Assembly: GCA_026770575.1 (NCBI GenBank)
Contig: MU657181.1
Coordinates: 346,750-410,749 of the forward strand
From: Pelagophyceae sp. CCMP2097
Lineage: Eukaryota; Sar; Pelagophyceae
Length of the DNA stretch: 64,000 nucleotides
Reading direction: 5' to 3'
Shown: in pieces, positions 1-10,345 of the stretch
Numbering within the stretch: the stretch's first letter is position 1
Layout: each line of letters opens with the position of its first letter
Program-made: the position numbers and the translations under genes
Notes under the pieces: model-generated
What the model saw: the letters and a program-made list of their open reading frames with translations, nothing else
Database searches by the model: none
Told to the model about the DNA's origin: nothing

Positions 1-226
1 GATCGCATCAACCACCAATCGCTCAATCGGCCGAGTTGCTGTTTTTTTCTTCCCAAAGGTGGAACCTCACGGATGGACCCGGCGACGGACGGACAAACAG
101 ACAGACAGACAAACAGACAAACAGACAGACAGACATAATTGCCCCTGGCAATCCTTCAATCAAAGGACCCGAAGGGCCCTTGCCGTAAACTGACGTTGAA
201 TAAACGGCAAGGACCCTTCGGGTCCT
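1..226 (-). repeat. dispersed composite repeat, copy A (cut by the window start)
   Basis: This is the left-hand copy of a family found three times in the window (also 16930-17412 and 45866-46356). On the + strand the retained part reads: a conserved block ending in CGGCCGAGTTGCTG, a conserved GGTGGAACCTC block, a variable (ACAG)n tract at about 86-134, then a near-perfect inverted repeat. The tRNA-like head seen in the other two copies would lie just left of base 1. The copies agree closely outside the simple repeat, so they are probably members of one mobile family and not chance similarity. There is no coding capacity; the 233-codon frame through it is an artefact of the repeat. Confidence 0.85.
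164..226. repeat. 23-bp inverted repeat (hairpin) of repeat copy A
   Basis: Two 23-base arms (starting AGGACCCGAAGGG and ending CCCTTCGGGTCCT) flank a loop of about 17 bases. The arms are complementary except for one position, and spacing and loop are nearly identical in all three copies. It could be a foldback end of the element or an RNA hairpin. Confidence 0.9.
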
Positions 227-670
227 GAAATATGCGCCCAAGGGGAAAAGGGGGAAGAAGAAAAAAACGAATCTCGGCGGAAGCAAGCGCGCAGGCCACC
301 CAGTGCAACCCAAAAGGCCACGAGGATCATAGGACCCCCGTAAGCGCACTCGAAAAAATCCAACGGACGAGCCAACTGAAACAAACTGCATTACAGTGCA
401 ATTGTAATTCAGTAAGGCGAAAACCCTGGGCCCGGGGCAAAAGAAGAAAGCTTTGCCAGTGGCGGCCGCGCGCGACACGTTATTTCGTAAAGGGCCGCCC
501 CTCCCGCGGCGCCCGAGGACGCGCAGCTGCGCACGCTCTCCCGCGGCTGGAGTCCGGCGCGAGCGCCTCTGAGATGCGGAGTTCGCAACCTCTGTAGCCG
601 AATTCCACTGCGGCAGCGAAGCGGCGGCCCCGGGCGCTTCTCTTCCTAGCTCGCCCCGGGCGCCGCAAAC
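227..670. other. intergenic, no gene seen
   Basis: AT-richer sequence after the repeat, then GC-rich sequence leading to the ATG at 671. I see no exon with a recognisable product. It probably holds the promoter of the following gene. Confidence 0.5.
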
Positions 671-1338
671 ATGGGCCCCGCGGACTACTGGCGCACGTTC
701 AAGCAGCACAACGGCGACGTCCACCTGGTCTCGTTTGCCGTCGTCTACTCGATAATCTCCCTCACGACGTTCCTCGTCGTATGCGGCAGCGCCCAGACGT
801 ATCCTTTGAAAGACTCGGACGGATGCTCCCGCGCCAGGTCCTGACGGCGCTGGCCTGGGGCGCCGACGCGGCGCCGTTCCTCCGCGAGTTTTCGGAGCGC
901 CACGCGGGCGCGGGCCACGCCTCTGTAATCATCCTCGCAATCGCGTGCACCAAGCTCCTCATCCCGCTCAAGCTCCCGCTCGCCGGCGCAATCACCGTTT
1001 GCATCTCCAAGCGCCGGAAAGCGCGCGAAGCGCTCGCCGCTGCAAACGCCGCGCCAGCCGAATCCAGCCTCAACCCGCGTGGAGAAACGAGCCCCCGGGG
1101 TGATTTCGCCGACGGCCCCGCCTACGGCGCCGATCTCCTTCGCGCCGGCCCCGCGGGGTCGCACGATAGAGGCGCCGAGTCGAAACGACCGCTTCGAAAA
1201 ATAGACGCGACTGAGATGAACGCGCTCCTCGACACGGAAACCGGCTCGTCGGAGGGCGAGGGCCGCAGCCCGTCGATGCCACGAGGTCGAATAGAAATGC
1301 AAAGTACAAACCCCGCGGTCCAAGCCACCCTCGTCTAA
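671..1338 (+). CDS. DUF1279 / FAM210-like membrane protein
   Basis: Predicted exons 671-778 and 838-1338 (202 residues), with a 59-base GT-AG intron in phase 0. The N-terminal half has two hydrophobic segments separated by a short loop. The second, KLLIPLKLPL followed by a further apolar stretch, resembles the C-terminal helix of DUF1279 domains (typically K-L-x-P-[IL]-R-x-P). DUF1279 proteins (FAM210 family) are organelle membrane proteins of poorly defined function. The C-terminal third is Ser/Gly/Arg-rich and has no recognisable domain. The ATG at 671 is chosen because it opens the first hydrophobic exon and follows a GC-rich leader. The gene structure is fairly secure, the family assignment moderate. 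Confidence 0.55.
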
Positions 1339-1508
1339 TCCAATCGTCGTTTTGTGAGCGGCCTCTCGCAACTCCGGCACGCCCTCCGGCCCTTGGTTGC
1401 TTGGGCGCGTCGCGCCTCCGGCCTGCGCTCTGTCTCCCACGAGAACGCCCAAACTTTGCGAGAGTTTCCGACTCTTCGAGGTGTCGAGGCCCTTCGAGGG
1501 TGGCTGCA

Positions 1509-2161
1509 ATGTCGGACCGCGACGACTTGGCCTTGCGGGCGCACTACGACATGCTGGCGCACCCGAACCGGCGACAGGCGGCGTCGACGTACTGCCTCCG
1601 GTCGGCGAGCGATACCATCGTCCCTGACGCCGTCGGGCCGCGCCGGCCGTCGCGGCCCGTGGCGGCCTGGCATTTCGAGCGGAGCGCGCACCTGAAGCCC
1701 CAGGCCTGCGCGCAACTCTGGAGCGGGGCGTTTGAGGGCGGCCGCGGCGCGCCCGGCCGACCAAAGTTCTCGGCGAACGACGAAATCGGCCCCTGGCGCG
1801 CCGCCACGCCGTGCGTACACGCGCGAGTCTAGCCGATTGAGAGCCGCGGTCCAGCCGATCGAGAGCCGCGGTCTAGCCGATTGAGAGCCCCGGTCCAGCC
1901 GATTGGGAGCCGCGACCGCTCGGACGAAGACGGAGCCCGCGCAGGCCGCCGCGAGCGCAGTTCTTGATGACCGTCCAGCAACTGACAGGCGACCCGCGCT
2001 TGACGCGGCTGCGGCGCGACGACGCGCGGCGCGAGCGCGAGGGGCGCTCGCGGGAGATCGCCGCGCTCAAGGGCCGGTGGACCGAACTGCACCGAGACGA
2101 GGCGCGGGCTCTCACGAGGGCGCGGACGGCGCACCCGCGGCCGCGCTCCAGGCCGGGTTAA
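1509..2161 (+). CDS. hypothetical protein, two exons
   Basis: I do not recognise this gene. One model has exons 1509-1810 and 1945-2161 (172 residues): donor GTGCGT, as in many introns here, and an acceptor in matching phase. Without splicing, the frame from 1509 ends at 1832. The first exon begins MSDRDDLALRAHYDMLAHPN; the second is a charged helical segment rich in Arg, Glu and Asp. The proposed intron holds four tandem copies of a 22-base unit. No signal peptide or membrane segment is visible. Confidence 0.35.
1829..1916. repeat. four tandem copies of a 22-bp unit
   Basis: Unit approximately CTAGCCGATTGAGAGCCGCG plus two bases, four copies with a few substitutions. It lies in the proposed intron of the hypothetical gene around it. 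Confidence 0.85.
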
Positions 2162-2223
2162 AATGCATATGTTGTATAGTCACAAATAACCTCACAGGGG
2201 GCTCCTCCGACGGGCGTCAATGC

Positions 2224-4161
2224 TTATTCGAGGCGGTAGCGGTCCGAGTCCGTGTCGAGGAGCATGGGCTCTTGCCGGCGCGACGCGCCCGCCGAATCGC
2301 CGCCAAACTCGTTGAGCACGGCGACGAGGACGCGCGCCAGCTTGGAGGCGAGCGGGCCGCCGGCCTGTTGCGAATCGACGAGGCTGGAGACGCCGCCGGC
2401 GATGGACCCGAGAGAGAGGCCGCCGGCGCCGGCGGCGATCGGATCGCGGTAGCGCACGGCTAGAACATCGACGCCGCGGTTGTAGAGGTCGAGGTTGATG
2501 TCGTCGAAGGTGCGTAGTTCGTCGCAGAGCTTTCGATCCAGCGCATCCTGGCCGAACCACGTCTCGCCGGTCGCAATCTTGTCAATGTCCAGCTGCGGCC
2601 GCTGCTCCCCGACGAACTGCTTAAACAAGCGGAAGATGTCGCCGATGTCCTCCTTTTGCTTGTCGATGTCCTTGAGTTCGACCTTTTTGAAGGGCGTCAG
2701 CGTGCGCTTGAACTCGCCCGCGGTGATCTCCTGGAACTCGATGCCCTCTTTCTTCAGTCTTTCGTAGACGTTTGGGATCTGCGTGATGACGCCGATGGAG
2801 CCCAGCACAGCGAAAGGGGACGCGACGATGTGATCCGCGACGCAGGCCATCATGTACCCGCCCGATGCCGCAACTTGCTCGACGCACACCACCAAGCGGA
2901 TCTTGTGCGCCTTTAAGCGCAGCAACTGTGCGGCGGCGAGGCCGTAGCCCGTGACCGTGCCGCCGCCGGAGTTGAGGCGGACGACGACTTGGTCGCCGCG
3001 CGTCGCGTTGGCGTTGGAGATGATCGCTGTCACCTCCTCCCTCAGCGCGTTGACCTGCGACGCCGTCACGTCGCCGTCGAAGCGGAGCACGAACGCGCGC
3101 GGCGCGCCGCCGCCCGGCGCCGCCGCGCGCACGTCGCTCTCCTCGAGAGCAAAGGCCTCGGCGAGCGACTCGGCGTTCGACACGAGCGCCAGGCGAGCAA
3201 AGCGCTGCTTCGTCGCCTCGTCGGGCAGCACGCCCGTGATCTTCTCCAGGAATGCGACCTCGGCGTCGACCTCGGCCTCGCGCGCCTCGGAGATCGAGTC
3301 GATGAGCTTGCGCCGCCGCTGCGACGGCTTCGGCGCCTTCTTCATGAGCTTGAACCCGGCCTTGGCCGCAGAGGGCTCGACGAGCACGAGCGACCGGAGC
3401 TACGCAGGTCAGGTCGTCGCAAGGCCAACTGAGCGAGGGATCAGTCACAAAAAACGCACCTCGGCCGACTGCTGCGTGTACTGCGCCTTGGCCTGCGCCG
3501 CGTCGCGCTGGAGCTCCGTCATGGCGTTGGCGATGGAGTCGATGGCGGTGTCGTTCAACTTATGGAGCGCCAGCTCGTCGCCGAACGCGCGCTTGAGGCG
3601 GTCGCGCCTTCGGGCGCGCAGCGCAAAGGACTTGCCCATCTCCGCCGTCTGCAGCGAGAACTCGAACGACTCGAGGCGCGAGTTCAAACGTTCGATGCTG
3701 AGGAATTCCGGCAGCGACCGCCGGTTCTGGAGGCCGCCGCCGCGGCCGCCCAAAAGCGCCTGCAGCGGGTTGGTTGGGCCGTCGGCCTCCTCGCCGAGGG
3801 AGAAGTACGTCTTCAGCGCGCGCTCCTTCTTCCGGTCGCCGCCGCGGAAGTCCTCCGCGAAGCTCAAGGTCAGGAAGACGACGACGACGCCAGGCACGCC
3901 CCACTGGATAATCGTCCTCAGCAGAAAGACGGTCAGGTCCTTGGCCACGGGCGCCGCCTCGGCCAGCGCGCCCGCGCCGAAACCGATCACGTCGGCCGCG
4001 GTGAACGCCAGCCGCGTCGGCGCGCGGAGGGGCTGCGAGACGCGGCCCTGCGAGACGCGGCCCGCCGAGGACCCCGGCTGCGCGTGCCGCCGCGGAGGCT
4101 GGAAGGCCCAGGTCCGGCTGCAAAGCGCGACGAGCGCCAGGAGCTCTCCGATGAAGCGCAT
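2224..4161 (-). CDS. sohB: SohB-type S49 serine peptidase, plastid-targeted
   Basis: Exons 4161-3460 and 3399-2224, 60-base intron (GTGCGT...TAG, phase 0), 625 residues. It begins with a signal peptide followed by WAFQPP, the heterokont bipartite plastid signal with Phe at +1. A hydrophobic segment (about residues 70-95) could anchor it in a thylakoid or envelope membrane. The second exon aligns with bacterial SohB: LNSGGGTVTGYGLAA, then VAASGGYMMACVADHIV with the nucleophile Ser at about residue 413, and the general-base Lys in AGEFKRTLT at about 465 (Ser/Lys dyad of family S49). It is far longer than bacterial SohB (about 350 residues) because of the N-terminal targeting and coiled region. 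Likely role: degradation of membrane or signal peptides in the plastid. Confidence 0.9.
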
Positions 4162-4353
4162 CGTCACTCCGAGTCGGGGGAGTCACGCGCCGAGTCGGGG
4201 GTAGTCACGACGGAGCTTGTGCACTCGCCGATTGCTGACGCAGACTTTGTTCGTCTCGACCCTTTGCGCGTCCCTTGTCCGGTTCCTTCCCCCGAGGATC
4301 GGCGGGGTCCGCAGCATCCGTATGGAGGCCCGAGAAAAAAGATTGACGGGCCA

Positions 4354-5003
4354 TTAGATGGTGATCCCGCCTTCGCGGACGCTCTCGACGAGGGCCTTGA
4401 CGCGGCCGTGGTAGAGGTACTTGTGGCTGCCGGAGAAGCGGTCGTAGTAGAGCATCTCGATGTTGGCCTCCTTGCAGCGCGCGGCCAGGAGCGCGCCGAC
4501 CTTAGCGGACGCGTCAACGTTGGCGCCGGCGTTCTTCTTGTTTTCGGCGAAGTCCGCCTTGATGTCCAGCGTCGACGCCGACGCCAGCGTCTTCTGCTCC
4601 ACGTCGTCGACGACCTGCGCGTAAATGTGCTGGTTCGACTTGAAGATGTTGAGGCGCATGCCTACGAGGAAAAACGTCGGTAAAGCGTCCGCAAATCAAC
4701 GCGTCCCGCTTGAGACGACCATCTTCCTCGCGTCATCTTCCTCGCGGCCCCCACCCTCGCGTGCCCCCACTCGAGATCGTTGCGTTTGCGCCGAGTCTGA
4801 GTCTCCCCGGCAGTTGTATGCTGCGGCGGTCCTTGTACGCGGGAGTAAGTACGGTCCTTCTCCTGGTTCTTGAGGCGCTTGTTCTTGATGCGCAGCGGGA
4901 CCTGGCTGCCCGTGGCCATCGTCACGACGGCGGATCTCCGCGTCGACGTGGCCGGCGCGACGAGCGCCGCGGCGCCCGCGACGAGCGCGAAAAGGACGAG
5001 CAT
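4354..5003 (-). CDS. rpl18: ribosomal protein uL18, bacterial/plastid type
   Basis: Exons 5003-4853 and 4661-4354 join in phase 1 to give 152 residues; the junction restores KDRMRLNIFKSNQHIYAQVV, the conserved uL18 core. uL18 binds 5S rRNA in the central protuberance of the large subunit. The C-terminal part KYLYHGRVKALVESVREGG matches the family end. The N-terminus is hydrophobic and Ala-rich (MLVLFALVAGAAALVAPATS), as expected of an ER signal in front of a plastid transit peptide, although Leu instead of Phe precedes VAP. An in-frame ATG at 5045 is an alternative start. The gene lies upstream of, and points the same way as, the plastid SohB gene. Confidence 0.85.
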
Positions 5004-5542
5004 CGAGCGCGCCTGCGGAATCCCCGTCGAGCCATGCTTCGCCATGCGGCACCGGAGAGCCGCGCGGCCGCAAAATCAACGCCTCTGGGACCGAGCCCGA
5101 TGGCAGAGGCCACCCCGCTTATCGGCGACATGCAGGCACTCCACTCTCTCAACCGGCTCCGACGTCCGCGCCGTTGGCGGAGGCCGGTCCGCCACACCCA
5201 GCGCAAAGCCACGGCCGCGATTCGCGGCACGGTCCGCCGCGGGCGCTGCTCGACGCACCATTGTAGCGTGCTGATCCACGCCGAGTTTTCTGGCGAAGTT
5301 GAAGTCTGGAGAGAGAGTTATTTTGAGGTCCGTTTTGTGAAAACTTCGCGCGAGAGGCCGAGGGCGGCGGAGGTGTCTGGACTACAAGTATTTTCCGCCG
5401 TTCTTCCGAGACTCTCCGTTCTTGGTCACGCTCTTTTAGATCGCCGAAAAAGTTCGATTTTTCAAATCTCAAGGAACTCCGACGTCGGCGGGACTTCGAA
5501 GGGACCGGCACCTCGGGCTCGGCTCTGAGTCGGCTCCGCAGG
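5004..5542. other. divergent intergenic region between rpl18 and CHAF1B
   Basis: The flanking genes start outward from this stretch, so it should hold two promoters. I see no TATA box or coding exon. Confidence 0.5.
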
Positions 5543-7853
5543 ATGCGCGTCGTCTCGCCGATGATCAGCTACCACAGCCTCGAGGGGGGGAAGAGCGACC
5601 GTGTCATGTCGGTGGACATTCACCCAGAGGTGCGCTCCGTCGTCTCCACAGACGACGCGGCCGCATACGACCGAGCCGCGCAGGTGACGAACGGCGTGGT
5701 GGTGTTCGCGACGGCCGGCGGCGGCGGCGAAGGTCCGTGCACCGTCTCGAAAGCGCCAAGGAGACGCCCGCGCGCGACGTCGCCACTCTGTAGGCGACGT
5801 GAGGATATGGGTAAGCCAACGACAGTCGCCCCCGCGAGGATCCAGGGCGCACGCAGTTTCCTTTTGAGCAGCCGCACGCGGCACGTCGCCTTTGCGGACG
5901 GCCGCATCCCCGCAGGAACTCGACGCGGGCTCGGCTCCGGTGGCGAGCCGCGACGAGACCGAGGCGCCGGTGTACCGGAGTAGCCTGCGCAAGGGCCACG
6001 AAGGGTCGGTCAACTGCGCGCGATGGTGAGCATTTCCTCCTCGATATACAAGCGGAGGAAGACGCCTTTTCGCTCTAGGTCCAACGACGGTGCGGTGGCG
6101 GCTTTTGGTCCTCCCATTGCCCCTCCCCTCGGTCGTACATCCCACTTAAGTCTTTTCAGGCCGCGCGCTGGCGTCGGCGGGCGACCGCGGCTCGGTGTGC
6201 ATCTGGCGCGGCGAGGCGTCTGCGGCGTGGTGGGCCGGCCTGGACGACCGCAACGGTCGTGCCGAGTGCATCAAGCTGGTGCACGCCGAGGACGTCTACG
6301 ACGTCGCGTGGTCGCCCTGCGGTGCGCTCCAGTGTGGGCGTGTACGTTGCAAACCCGTTTCCGCGCAGGCCTCTTCCTGCTGACGGGTTCCATCGACGGG
6401 GCGGCGACGATCTACGACGCGAAGACGCGGCGCGTGGTGCGGTCTGTCCGGGAGCACTCTCACTACATCCAGGGCGTGTGCTGGGACCCGCTCGGCGAGT
6501 TTGTTGCCACGCAGTCCTCGGACCGTACCGTCCGCGTCTACCCAGTCCCGAAAGAGGCGACCAAGCTGCGCCGCGCGGGGCTCCTCAAGGGCACCGTCGT
6601 CCGCAGCTGGCCCGCCCTCGCCGCCGGCGACTCAGACGACGATGCAAAGGACGACGACGCCACCGCGCAACCCGCGGCCGGCGACGACGCGCAACAGCCG
6701 GGCGACGACGCGGTGAAGAAGAAGAAGGCGAACCACGTCGCGCTGTTCTCCGACGAGCTCAAACACAGTGCGTGTGCGCCGGCGCCGAAGCCCTCTGACG
6801 TTTTTTTCTGTAGTCGCGTTCTTTCGGAGACTCACCTTCTCCGCCGACGGCAAGCACCTCCTCGTCCCCGCGGCGCTCTCCCGGGGCAACGACGCCATTG
6901 ATGACGCGGTCACCTCGGCGGAAGCATCCTCAAAAGAAGCATCCTCAAAGCCGGCAGAGGCGTCGGGAATTCTGCCGGGAATTCTGCCGGGAATTATGCC
7001 GGGAATTCTGCCGAAGGAGCGGGAATTCTGCGCCGTCGCGCTCAACCGAAACGGACTCAGGTCCGTCGGCCCTTCTTTTTCTTCGAGAGGTCCCCTCTGC
7101 GTCCCGCCTCTCCCCATTTTCGTCGACGCATGCCCACACAGCCCGGCTGCGTGGTACCCGGCGCCGGGCGGGGCGACGGCCGTGCGCGCGTGCCCCGTGG
7201 CCTTTGCAAACGGCGCCGGCGAGGAGAAGACGCTCTTCGCCGTGCTGTCGAAGGACGCCGTCGCCATCTACGCCTCGGACAAGGAGGCGCCAATCGTCGT
7301 CGCGCGCGGGCTCCACCACTCCACTTTGACGGACGCCGCGTGGGCCCCAGACGCCTCGCTCCTCGTCGTCGCCTCGTCCGACGGCTACCTCTCCTTCGTC
7401 CGCTTCGACGCCTGCGAGATCGCAAAGCTCGGCACCGCGAGGTCGCTCAGGCCGCCGCCCCTGGAGCCCGACGCCGCCGACGCGGCCCCGCAGCCGCCGT
7501 CGCTCCCCGCGACGCCGCGGGCGCAAGCGTCGCTTCAAGCGCAGCCGTGCCCGGAATCGCCGGACATCGTACTCCTCGAGACGCGGCCCGCGCCGACCAA
7601 GCCCGCCACGCCGACAGCGGGCGCGGCGGCGGCCGGTGGCGAGAAAGTCGCTTCTGAGAAAAAGTCGGCGACGAAGCGGCGCATCGCGCCGACGCTCGTC
7701 GCGCCCGCGGACGCGGCGGTGCCGACGCCTGCCGACGCCGAGCGGCCCGCCGACGCCGACAAACCCGCTGCCCCGACGCCCGCCGACAAAGGCGCGCCGG
7801 TCAAGAAAAAACGCATCGCGCCGACGCTCGTCGTGCCGCCGCCCGACTTCTAG
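5543..7853 (+). CDS. CHAF1B: chromatin assembly factor 1 subunit B (CAF-1 p60), WD40
   Basis: Eight predicted exons: 5543-5732, 5794-5810, 5916-6025, 6079-6089, 6160-6321, 6369-6767, 6814-7060, 7142-7853; 615 residues. All phases agree. CAF-1 p60 is the WD40 subunit that, with p150 and RbAp48, deposits H3-H4 behind the replication fork. Diagnostic stretches are GDVRIW, GHEGSVNCARW, HAEDVYDVAWSPCG, SSDRTVRVY, FFRRLTFSADGKHLL and DGYLSFVRF, in the p60 order. The C-terminal tail carries two copies of a basic motif, KRRIAPTLV (about residue 557) and KKRIAPTLV (about 601), like the ASF1-binding B-domain of HIRA/CAF-1. Exons 2 and 4 are only 17 and 11 bases, yet without them VRIW and WSNDGRALASAG cannot be read. 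A 12-bp unit repeated in exon 7 gives GILP four times, one copy as GIMP. Confidence 0.93.
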
Positions 7854-7946
7854 AGACCGCCGGAGCAGAAACGCTAATTCGACATCGAAGCGGCGCCGCC
7901 TGACTCGTTCGGACCTGGGGGATTGTTAGGCACAACTTGAAAATTC

Positions 7947-9601
7947 TTACAAAAATGCCGCGATGTCGCGGTCGGCGTTCACGGCGTCTCGTACGTCGAG
8001 GGCCAGCGTGTCGGAGACAATTTGCAGCTGCAAAGGCCGGGCGAAGGGGTTCTCGATCAAAGTGCCGATCTCTCGCAGGCCGTAGAAGACCCATACGACA
8101 AAGGCCTAGCGCGTGCGTTGGGCGGCGGGGTTTGCGGGAGCCGTGGGACGGACCGTCACGGGCACGACGATGAACCCTAGAGCCCCGACGAGCGCGAGCG
8201 GCAGCGCGAGGCACCAGAGCGAGAGGAACCTCGACAAGTGTCTGGCGTAGTGCAGCGGCACCGGCGTGTTGGCGACGCGCTCCGCGGCGGCCACGCACTC
8301 GCGCAGGCCCCCGATGATGCCCAGGAGCGCGATGCGCTCGCGAGGAGTAAAGGCCTCGCCGGCGTACGGGATGGCCTTGGCCTCGCGGGTTAAAGCCTAC
8401 GCTCTTGTTCCGTGATGCACTCCACAGGAAGCCCCGCGTTTCGCCTGGCGCGGGCCCGCGCGCGCGCGATGTCGAGAGGGGCGCATCGCGACCTTTCCAG
8501 GGCGGCGCGAGTGCGCGCGTGGCCCGGCGAGGCGAGGAGGCGGGCGAGGCAGAGCGGGTTGTAGTACGCCTCGAGCTCCCGAAGCGTCACGGGGCCGTCC
8601 ACGGGGCGAGCCGAGCCGAACTTGAGACCTAGGAGCACGGTCCGTCGAAATGCACTCCCCCGGGAGATGTCAGTCCTCTGGCGCTCTGTGCTCCCACCAA
8701 TCGTCGGTTCCCGTGTTGACGCGGCTCTTTCACGGTGCAACTGCCGCAGCGCGACGATGGCGTCGACGTCGCTGGGCAGCGAAAACGTCGTCGCCAGCGC
8801 GGCGTCCCTTCGGCACATGTCCACGAACGCGTTGAGGCGGATGCCCCCGGTCATGGCTTTCCGCCGCGGTTTGTCGAAACCGCGCTTTGCATCGGCTTTG
8901 GCCTCGCTCCGCAGGAGCTTCAAATAGATGGCCTCGAGTTTGCGCAGCGGGTTCGCGCTCAAAGGCTGCCTTTGCAGGTAGAGGTGCAGCGCGATCGGGA
9001 AAGCGCAGAGCAGATCCGCCATCCTGTCCACCCGCGCTCGGCCGACTTCATCCTCGTACGCCGCCACAAACTCCGCCAGATTCCGCCCGTTGCTCGACAG
9101 CTTCTCCCAAATCTGGCGGCCCTCCCAGAACCGCGCGTAGGCCGTGTTCGTGCGGAAAACGAGCAAAAGTGATAGCGCCGAACCCACAAACGACATGGCC
9201 CTCGTCAGTCCGACGCCCGGCTCCGCTCCCCAGAGCCAGGCGCACCGGATCTGGCCGCAGCAGGCGTGGAGCACCTAGGGAGGGTAGTTGTGGTATGGGT
9301 GAGAAGAGGATGGGGTAAGCCTCTGCTTCCACGACTTTTGAAATCGCCTTCAGACGCTGCTCCGCACGGCGACGGCAAAGGCCCATGCGGAGATGGCACG
9401 TAGAGGGCTCTTGACTCGTTGGACGACAAAAGAGGAAGGCCAACTTCGTAAGAGGCGGCACCAGTCAGAGGCATCGTACGTGTGCTCGTACACATCGGGA
9501 TCGTGGCTCGACAGCTCGCGCCCAACCGTCGAAATCGCCTTGAACCTAACGAACCACTTGAAAGGGTTTTCTCTTGCCGGGATATAAATAAAAACCCTCA
9601 T
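7947..9601 (-). CDS. bestrophin / UPF0187-family anion channel
   Basis: Exons 9601-9356, 9274-8734, 8628-about 8426 (or 8493), about 8396-8154, 8105-7947; about 460 residues. Bestrophins are pentameric Cl-/HCO3- channels; algal members sit in thylakoid or plasma membranes. Family marks in order: FRTNTAYARFWEGRQIWEKL at the start of exon 2, ELEAYYNPLCLARLL, then RVANTPVPLHYARHLSRFL and a hydrophobic LWCLALPLALVGALGF, ending GLREIGTLIENPF, the usual bestrophin C-terminal motif. The exon 3/4 junction is not settled: the obvious donor at 8492 is phase 2 while acceptors before exon 4 are phase 0. A phase-0 donor at 8425 would leave an intron of only 29-44 bases. The 105-base piece 8629-8733 is in frame but has perfect splice borders. 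Confidence 0.8.
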
Positions 9602-9632
9602 GCCTCAAGGGCCGCAGCAAGGCCAGGACGGC

Positions 9633-10169
9633 TTACGAGTCCTCGACCGACGTCGCCGACGTGCCGCGCAGCGCCCTGCGCAGCCGCTCGACCATGGTCA
9701 CGCTCGAGTCGTCGACGAGCAAGTAGTCGTCCCCGGCGGCGGCGCCCGCGTCTGCCGTCTCGTCGTTGGCGGGGAATACGGCGTCGTCCGATTTGGCGCG
9801 TTTCGCGACAACAAAGGCCTTGAACTCGCTCAGAGACACTCGGCCGTCGTTGTTGCTGTCCATGAGCTGCATGGCCTCTGCGACCTCGCCCTCGCTTGCC
9901 CCGAGGCCGAGGCGGCCGACGACGAGGCGTAAAGAATCGACGCCGAAGATGTCACCGTCTGCGCCGTCGCTATAGTCATCTTCCTCCGGCTGGTCCTCGG
10001 CGCGCCAGAGCCGGAAGAACGGCTGGGTCGCTTTGAGCGCCGGGAGGCGCCGTGTATAGCGCGCCGGGGGCCGCCGTGTATAGCGCGCCGGGGGCCGCCG
10101 TCGCAGCGGCCTTATAACGCCGAGGCCGCCCGCAACGGCGGCGATGGCTGCGATGAGCAGCCATCGCAT
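9633..10169 (-). CDS. EF-hand protein with N-terminal membrane anchor
   Basis: From the ATG at 10169 the product is 178 residues. It opens with a signal-anchor-like MRWLLIAAIAAVAGGLGV, then a basic stretch with a perfect 24-bp tandem repeat (RRPPARYT twice), and an EF-hand pair region. The second loop DSNNDGRVSLSE has all canonical Ca2+ ligands (D1, N3, D5, G6, E12). The frame stays open upstream to about 10271 without an ATG, so a further 5' exon is possible. Probable role: membrane-tethered Ca2+ sensor; no partner can be inferred. It faces the M23 peptidase gene head to head. Confidence 0.65.
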   Translation of the reverse strand: MRWLLIAAIAAVAGGLGVIRPLRRRPPARYTRRPPARYTRRLPALKATQPFFRLWRAEDQPEEDDYSDGADGDIFGVDSLRLVVGRLGLGASEGEVAEAMQLMDSNNDGRVSLSEFKAFVVAKRAKSDDAVFPANDETADAGAAAGDDYLLVDDSSVTMVERLRRALRGTSATSVEDS

Positions 10170-10345
10170 CGCGACCCGCGGCGCCGCGGCCACCGCCGGG
10201 CGGACGAGGTTCGAAGGGGGTCCGACGTCCGCCGGCGTCGAGTCCGAGTCGTCGACCTTGACTTTCGCCAAAACATACTTTTAGCGAAAAAACGCGGCGC
10301 TCCGCGAAGCGACGCGGGCCCGCGAGCGAGGGAGCCTCCGTCGGC

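Noticed and set aside
86..134. CRISPR-like or minisatellite array in the ACAG tract
   Set aside because: It is a 4-base simple repeat with no spacers and varies in length between copies of the dispersed repeat.
23..724. 233-codon minus-strand frame at the window start
   Set aside because: Half of it is the translation of the ACAG simple repeat and hairpin of the dispersed repeat.
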